Shown: positions 57,576-64,000 of the stretch, in pieces
Layout of the letters: every line of letters starts with the position of its first letter
How positions within the stretch are numbered: position 1 is the stretch's first letter
NCBI GenBank assembly: GCA_029465975.1
Contig: CM055754.1
Location: 3,219,953 to 3,283,952, forward strand
Direction: 5' to 3'
Origin: Dallia pectoralis
Lineage: Eukaryota > Chordata > Actinopteri > Esociformes > Umbridae
Length of the DNA stretch: 64,000 bases
Made by a program: the position numbers and the translations under genes
Notes under the pieces: model-generated
Seen by the model: only the letters and a program-made list of their open reading frames with translations
What the model was told of the DNA's origin: nothing
Database searches by the model: none

Positions 57576-58939
57576 GCACCGTGTCTGCGTGAGTATTTTT
57601 GGCAAGTTGATGGGTATTCAGAAGTGGTGGAGGATGCTTCATCACATCTATCTTATTCTCGTAGGCTTTGTTATGTAAATGCGGAGAAACTAGCGGATTC
57701 AAAGTGCTTTTTCTTCAGAAGGAGATACGAGATAAAAAAGACAAGTGACAAGGTGTCTTGATTGTCCTCAGTGTTTGCTAGTCACTTGGTAACAAGGCTT
57801 GATATTGTAGAAATTGCATTTGCAATCGTCTTCATTTGCATGTCTTGGAAGGTACTTAGTTGCACTCTCCCCTCGTTTTATTCTTTGTCCCGTCGCTGAG
57901 CAATCATGGACTAATGTAACTTAAAATAGGACTGCAAATAGGCATTATTATTGTTATTTCATTATGTGCCCGTGTGTGTTTTAGTTTTCATTGTACCGCG
58001 AGGTGTGATTTTTCATCTAGTCAACAAGGACCTGACCACAGTTTTAACTTCCACACAGTTGGGGTACTGGATAATACTTTAAATTAAATCAAATGCTAAT
58101 GTATTTATTGATTGTCTTCGTTTTAATATTTCCAATTGTTGTTATGTTCAGGGTGCAACAACTTGGCGGCAGGTTTTGGAATGTTGAGGTCACTCAATCG
58201 GGTAAGACGGAAGAAAGGCGCTCGGAGAAGAACGTTTTTTTGGACAACTCAAGTAAAAATGAATTTCCTGTGAAAGTGGACATTAATCCAGTCCCATTTT
58301 TTTAAATAGTATATATTATTTTATATTATTATTTCAATATTGCCTTTTTTCATGGCAATACTGGCTTTTACATGACAGCTTATGTTTCTTTATATTATAA
58401 AGCTGTATGCTGTATGTATATGTACGATTTTATTATATTAACTACTTATATTAAGACATTTCTTTAAAGAAAATAGAGTTGTCCCAATTTTCAAGAATCC
58501 CAGATTTGCAATTTATCTTGAAAACCATTTATACCTCTCACTTAATATGATATTTACTCCACTCATCAAAAATATTCTCCATAATTCATACCAGGACAAA
58601 TCCGTTTTCCGACCAAAGTAATTAAATATCATATTTTCTCGTTGAAATGTAAAATATAAATCATGTTTACGCCCGACCAGTCCTTGGAGACGTAATGCGC
58701 GTGCACGCACGTTGATGAAATAATCTCAAATGTAAAGACGCCTTGGCACGAAGACGAATTAGCCCCTGGCACAATTCCAAGAGTGGAGAGATAAACAAAA
58801 GCAGATTTCAAATCATAGACCTCCGCGCTACGTCCCCATCGACCTTATGGCACCGGCCAAACCCATTCGCCGCTCAACTCTCTACCATTTGACCGTTTCT
58901 TCATGAACCATCTGACCTCTGAACCACTCCTTAACTAAA

Positions 58940-59150
58940 CCGACATAACAAAGGCCGGGGTCCGCCCTCAGGGACGTATTAGCTGTTGGTATAATCTTGT
59001 GCTGGGGGTCTACTACTGCATATAGAAGTCACTGCTCACACTCTCTGTGACAGCTTGTCAGCAGCTAAAGCAGAAGAAATCCTGACATCTGTGACTGCAG
59101 AAGTTCATGTGCTAAAACAATAGCGCTAACACCAATCAAGCCTCAGAGAT
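58940..59150. promoter_or_regulatory. Candidate conserved noncoding element
   Basis: Non-repetitive block including GACGTATTAGCTG, TGCTGGGGGTCTACTACTGC, GTGACAGCTTGTCAGCAGC and ACACCAATCAAGCC. GTGACAG/TGTCAGC pairs are TALE-homeobox-like. Judged by character only. Confidence 0.28.
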
Positions 59151-59339
59151 CATACGCGGTCTGCATCTTAAATGGCACCCGCGTTTCCCCGAGTGAGCCC
59201 CCCGGCTGCTCAGGGATTTGATGAAACCCACCGGGCACCAGGTAGGGGATAGGTTGGTTGCGGGGACGCCGAGATGTTGTCCAAAGCTAGCGCTCTCCTC
59301 CGATTCCATCCGCCCATCACAACTGCCTCTGCCTGTCCC

Positions 59340-59490
59340 CGGCTCCCCTCTTCTAGAGGGCTTTAATGCAATATGATAACGAGTCTACTCTCATAAATAA
59401 AACACAGCGCTGGCAGCGTGATTTCTGTATTTACAATGACGATAATGTGTCGCTCCTTCTTCCCTGATATTAATTAAAGAGTAATGTGTT
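59340..59490. promoter_or_regulatory. Candidate conserved noncoding element
   Basis: Contains GGGCTTTAATGCAATATG, CTCATAAATAAAACAC, ATTTACAATGACGATAATG and GATATTAATTAAAGAG. Caudal/Hox-like ATAAA and TAAT sites are dense, with no repeat content. Confidence 0.33.
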
Positions 59491-61175
59491 TTCATTTATT
59501 TTCTTCGTTTGTGCGGCGGGCACACGGAAATCATGAAATAGTAAACAGGAACATGTGCGCGCGAAAGACAAATGTCGCCTCGCCTCTTCGCGGAAACAAG
59601 GCGGATATTCAAATGAGGAGGGAAGGGTTTGCTGCCGTTTAACAACGATGATGTCATATCAATGCCGATTTTCTTGCTGTTTTAAATAGGTTCTTTCTTC
59701 TTGCACGTGAAACCGAAATTGATCTCAAAATAATAATTATTCAAATTCCACAAGTGACACTTGATATTTCGCACAGATCTCCCGTGACAGGGCTATTGTA
59801 AAAGCCTTGTTGTTGAGGCACATGCCTAACGCGCGTAAAACTGATTATTTGAGCTCGGCGAAGACATTGGGCTACCCAGCCTGTTAAACATTGCCCAACT
59901 ATTTACCGGTGAAGCATCCTCGGAGAAATCTCCCAATTCTAAGAGTTACGCATGCTTCGGTGGGTTGGATAGCCGTTAAGGCGTGTTGAGAAAAATGTTT
60001 TTTGGTGGTGGGGGGATTTCTACTCATTTGGGCTGTGCGCTACTTTGTAAATTTGGCACCCATGCAGCTAAATCCTTTTACACCCTCCATTTGACAAGTT
60101 TAACATTTTAGGTATGGGGTACTGGGTTGCTTGTTTCCTGTTATTAAGTACTCAAAAGCCCACACAAAATGTTCTCCACAAACAACTGCTGTACATGGAT
60201 AAACACAGTTGCATCATGGGGTTTCCTGGTTACCGATAAACACCAATATGAGCCCATTTCCCCACAAAAATTATAATAAAATACACGCAATAACCATTGG
60301 GAAATGGGTAATATGGAAAATGTACAAATTTTTTAGGGGCATTGTTCTTGAAGGACTTTTTTATAGTCGTGGCTTTTAAGCCGTGGCATTTTTTTGTCTT
60401 ACAATAATGACCCTATTGACGTGCAACATTCTGTTGATGATTACCTGTTTGAGTTTTCCGTCGATCGGAACAGACTTCAAAAACAGCTTGAACTTGAACA
60501 CTGAATCAGTTTTAACAGAGCCTCGTGTGAAGGAGATGTCCTCGTGTCGAAGAAGGGGAGCCATATGTGTTTCTGGCAATGTGTGTCTTTAAGTGACTTA
60601 AAAAAACAACAACCAGATAACGAGATACGTTTTTTCTACGTGTCTTAATGTGTCAATGGACGCACCGAGATGGAACATAAGGCGGCGGAACCATCTGCAG
60701 AGGCAGGTGTTGGCCGATCCTCGCTGTGCCGCGTTTCTGGCTGGACACGCAGTCCTTTAGCGGGCTCAGATGTTCTACAACATCTGGGCTTTGCTAGTTG
60801 ATGGTCTGCGTTGACTAAACGGTGCGGCTCGGCAAGTGAACGAGCACGCGACAGACCATTTTGCGTGGCTGCGTCCTGTCTTCTGAGTAGCTCCGGGTGA
60901 CACGTTGGGCGTGTTTTTGTCTTCTGTCGTGTCTGCTCTGTTCTTCGGTTCTCTTAAATGCAAATGTTAAAAAAGCCAATTGAGAATGAACGTGAAGTTA
61001 GCTCAGTCCGAGGTTTGATATAAATCAACCGCATTGGTATTCTCATCAGATAGTTCATAAAAGGACCTTGGTCATTCTCATTTACCTACCACAGCAAACA
61101 CAATAATAGAAAACTTCAATCATTATGTAGCCATAAGCGGGATATTTTTTCATGTTATTTATTTGTCTTCCTCTC

Positions 61176-61201
61176 TTTGTCTCTCTCTCTCTCTCTCTCT
61201 C
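61176..61201. repeat. (CT)n microsatellite
   Basis: About 26 bp of CT repeat. Confidence 0.92.
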
Positions 61202-61397
61202 CATGCTTCGGTTCTTCGCAGGCTTCATCTCTCCGCCCAACGCACCAGAGGTCTCCTCAATCTCCTCAAATAAATTAGTTTTGCGTAAAAGCCTAATTTG
61301 ATTAAACCCTGGTCACTCTGAATCAAGGCTGAGCTGCCCTTGTTCTGGTCCTCTATCTGGGTGAGTCGTGCCCTCTCTGACTACACAAACGACACTG

Positions 61398-61460
61398 TGT
61401 GCGTCCCAAATGCCAAGCTAGCAATCCTGCCTAAATGTAGTGGGCCATTTTGGATGCAGA
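61398..61460. repeat. Short copy of the palindromic dispersed repeat
   Basis: Left end TGTGCGTCCCAAATGCC, right end GGGCCATTTTGGATGCA. The ends are imperfect inverted repeats with only about 35 bases between. Confidence 0.5.
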
Positions 61461-61999
61461 CTTACTCTACCGATTAACCCTTAAATATGTTTCCTTTAAT
61501 TACAACACATTGCCACACTGCCTCTGAACCTGTGCAGGTGAGTGATGTCTCTGCACATCTCGTGTGTCTCTGATTTCTAGTCAGTTTTTGTTGACTTTGG
61601 TTGAAAATGGGGACTTAAGTTAATGTTTCACTGTTGAAATTAGATTTGATCTCAGGATATCCCAATATTATTTACGCAACCTAATAAAATAATCACACAT
61701 CCTGTAAAGAACACAGTTCTTTGCAAAATGTTTCACACAAAATAGCGAAGGAATACGTATCTTTAACAAATGTTCAGAGAATTTTCACAGGTCCAATTTT
61801 GGTTTGCTTTCGGTGCTTTCAGGAGATTTCAAATGACACTGTTTATCAGAAGTGTTAGCCGATGCCTCTTCGAAGAAATGGAGATAAAGCCTCTTTTAAC
61901 TGTTGGTCCCTGATGACAAAGCACATATCAGAATATGCAGGTAGATTTATCGAAGCAGCCAGTCGTATAGCCGCCTCAGTACCGCGACCCCCTCCCGTC

Positions 62000-62260
62000 A
62001 TGTAATGAAGGAAATATACAAGCTGAGTGGTCAGAGAGGCTTTGCTAGTTAATGACAGTGGATATCTCTCAGACGGGGCTTGAAATATTTGCTCAAGAGA
62101 CCCGCCGAGAGTTTCAATCTCCCACAAATCCATTTATATGTTTGCGGCCTGATTTATGGCCTTATTTTAACTGTCTTCTACATGCAAATGCAAAGGGGGT
62201 TGCTAAAAAATATACATAATGTGATTCTCAGGGTCATCCCTCCAGCCTGTCAGAGGGTAT
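62000..62260. promoter_or_regulatory. Candidate conserved noncoding element
   Basis: Contains AAGCTGAGTGGTCAGAGAGG, TTGCTAGTTAATGACAG, TCCATTTATATGTTTGCGG, GGCCTGATTTATGGCC and TACATGCAAATGCAAAGG (octamer-like ATGCAAAT). Non-repetitive, with no supported frame. Confidence 0.35.
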
Positions 62261-63375
62261 TGGAGCCAGGGGGAAAAAGAGTGATGAAGGGATGAAGCCA
62301 GGGGGAAAGAGGGACGGACGGACGGACGCAGGCAGCCAGAAGGATGGCGAGATGGAGGGGTAAAGGAGGGAGTCAGGTGTAGAGGAGGAATGTAGAGAGC
62401 CATGGGGAGGGGATGACTGCATGGGGGGGAGGGTTAAGGATGAAAGACAGCGGACTGAGAGGGAAGTAACAACTAAATGTGTCCCCGCTTCTCGGCCCGT
62501 TCTGCATCTTAATGGGGTTCCTCAGGGTTTAGACGTGGGCCATATTTATTATTATCGCCATCTCCCAGTCACCACGGTTGGACGTCGGCCTTTCGACTTT
62601 CATCGCACGTCATTTATTTAATGAGGACGGCCGGAAGACACTCTCAGACTGCGACGTTTGCGCGCGCGTACAATATTGGACAATACTCGTTTTTAATTGC
62701 ATGTAATTCATCACTGGTCAATAATTGTCTGACTTCCTTGAAAATTATAAAAAAAACTGATTTCTTTACATTAAAAATGAATTAGTCTTTTTTAGCTGAA
62801 AACCGAGAGTTGTTATAAAAGACACGTACACATACAAACGAAATGTCGCCGAGCCGATACGCTCACCCAAGGTGCCCTCGTACGATGACACTATAAGAAT
62901 GTGTTCAAATCAACCAAGCCTGGTACAACAAGCTTGAATCTGAACCCCAACCCGTTGTCCTAACTAGGACAACACAGCCTTTTCCGACATCACATGATTG
63001 CCCTGCGCAGCTGAAGCATTCTGTAGGGCGACATTAAGTAGAGTTACGTTGCTAACCGATTTAAAAATGGTTCCAGCAAACGCAATTATGATGGTATATC
63101 CTGACGTGTCATGGCTAAGTTTATTAAAGAGATCTGTCATTGTAGGTACCCTTACTGTTTCCCAGTGAGGACGTGACAAAGTTCATTCATCATTGGAGGT
63201 GGTAAAATAACATTAGGTGGGAGATTACACTGTCTTTACACTCACCCCACCCTACGTTATTTCACACATATTTCAAAAAATGGTAATTCCTAATGAGATG
63301 GCCCAGACATGATAAAGTATATGATAGTATAATGTAGCATTGTTGATGAGAACCCTGTGAGAACCCTGTGTTACC

Positions 63376-64000
63376 ACACACTACAGCAGCTACCCTATTG
63401 AACCTCCACACTACAGCAGCTACCCTACTGAACCTCCACACTACAGCAGCTATCCTATTGAACCTCCACACTACAGCAGCTACCCTACTGAACCTCCACA
63501 CTACAGCAGCTACCCTACTGAACCTCCACACTACAGCAGCTACCCTATTGAACCTCCACACTACAGCAGCTATCCTATTGAACCTCCACACTACAGCAGC
63601 TATCCTATTGAACCTCCACACTACAGCAGCTACCCTATTGAACCTCCACACTACAGCAGCTACCTTACTGAACCTCCACACTACAGCAGCTATCCTATTG
63701 AACCTCCACACTACAGCAGCTACCCTATTGAACCTCCACATTACAGCAGCTACCCTATTGAACCTCCACACTACAGCAGCTACCCTACTGAACCTCCACA
63801 CTACAGCAGCTACCCTACTGAACCTCCACACTACAGCAGCTACCCTACTGAACCTCCACACTACAGCAGCTACCCTATTGAACCTCCACACTACAGCAGC
63901 TATCCTATTGAACCTCCACACTACAGCAGCTACCCTATTGAACCTCCACACTACAGCAGCTACCCTACTGAACCTCCACACTACAGCAGCTATCCTATTG
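63376..64000. repeat. 30-bp minisatellite, continuing past the window
   Basis: About 21 near-identical copies of a 30-bp unit (CACACTACAGCAGCTACCCT plus ATTGAACCTC) run to the last base. Variation is almost confined to CCCTA/TCCTA and CTATTG/CTACTG. A minus-strand frame stays open through it as a 10-residue VWRFNRVAAV repeat, because 30 is a multiple of three and no stop occurs in that frame. The right boundary is outside the window. Confidence 0.96.

Larger units (their letters stand above)
56381..63375. other. Unique DNA, no gene seen
   Basis: No exon or RNA gene is recognised. An AT tract lies at 56440-56472, a GT tract at 57531-57575 and a CT tract at 61176-61201. Candidate conserved blocks are listed separately. 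58060-58560 and 62690-62830 are AT-rich. Confidence 0.5.

Overview
This window is gene-poor nuclear DNA from a ray-finned fish. I found no exon, ORF or RNA gene that I could assign to a known cellular gene. Four things point to a teleost: dense CA/GT and CT microsatellites; many minisatellites; a fragment with the GAATCA-repeat / CTTTATTGGCCAAG signature common in fish; and a decayed 3' end of a Rex1/L2-like LINE with its LPSLKDLF and DPSHPG motifs. At least seven degenerate copies of a short palindromic repeat (ends like TGCGTCCCAAAT and its complement, middle like GTGCACTACTTT) resemble a repeat I remember as abundant in salmonids and pikes. That suggests a protacanthopterygian fish, but the placement rests on memory.

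Layout. 1-3510: unique DNA with G-run tracts. 3.5-5.3 kb: GT tract, a 21-bp G-quadruplex-type minisatellite, a pyrimidine tract. 5.3-7.4 kb: unique AT-rich DNA with candidate conserved noncoding blocks. 7.4-8.7 kb: 28-bp minisatellite with higher-order structure. 11.8-13.1 kb: a second, unrelated 28-bp minisatellite. 15.1-18.75 kb: an 11-bp minisatellite interrupted by a complete LTR element. 24.6, 30.6, 45.5, 54.5 and 63.4 kb: further minisatellites of 17, 27, 22, 33 and 30 bp, the last running off the window. 42.5 kb: a fish repeat fragment folded into a perfect inverted repeat. 53.2 kb: LINE remnant. 55.3-56.4 kb: an isolated LTR on the minus strand whose promoter-side end is a 9-copy 56-bp repeat. 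The rest is unique sequence, with AT-rich homeobox-motif-like blocks that look like noncoding regulatory DNA, and a few CpG-rich patches.

The main discovery is the LTR element at 15167-18359. Its two 377-bp LTRs look identical, it has a 5-bp target-site duplication (GTTCT), TGTCA...TGACA ends, a TATA box, an AATAAA signal and a purine-rich tract. It has no reverse transcriptase, integrase or protease. There is no tRNA-type primer-binding site. Instead, the 10 bases AATGAACAGC one base after the 5' LTR are the exact reverse complement of GCTGTTCATT at 15297-15306, which lies 30 bases after the start of the TATA box, where transcription should begin. This is the self-priming layout known from the Tf1/sushi group of Ty3/gypsy elements, so I read it as a young non-autonomous element of that type. 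Its only payload is a proline/glutamate-rich tandem-repeat reading frame, itself a minisatellite and broken by small indels.
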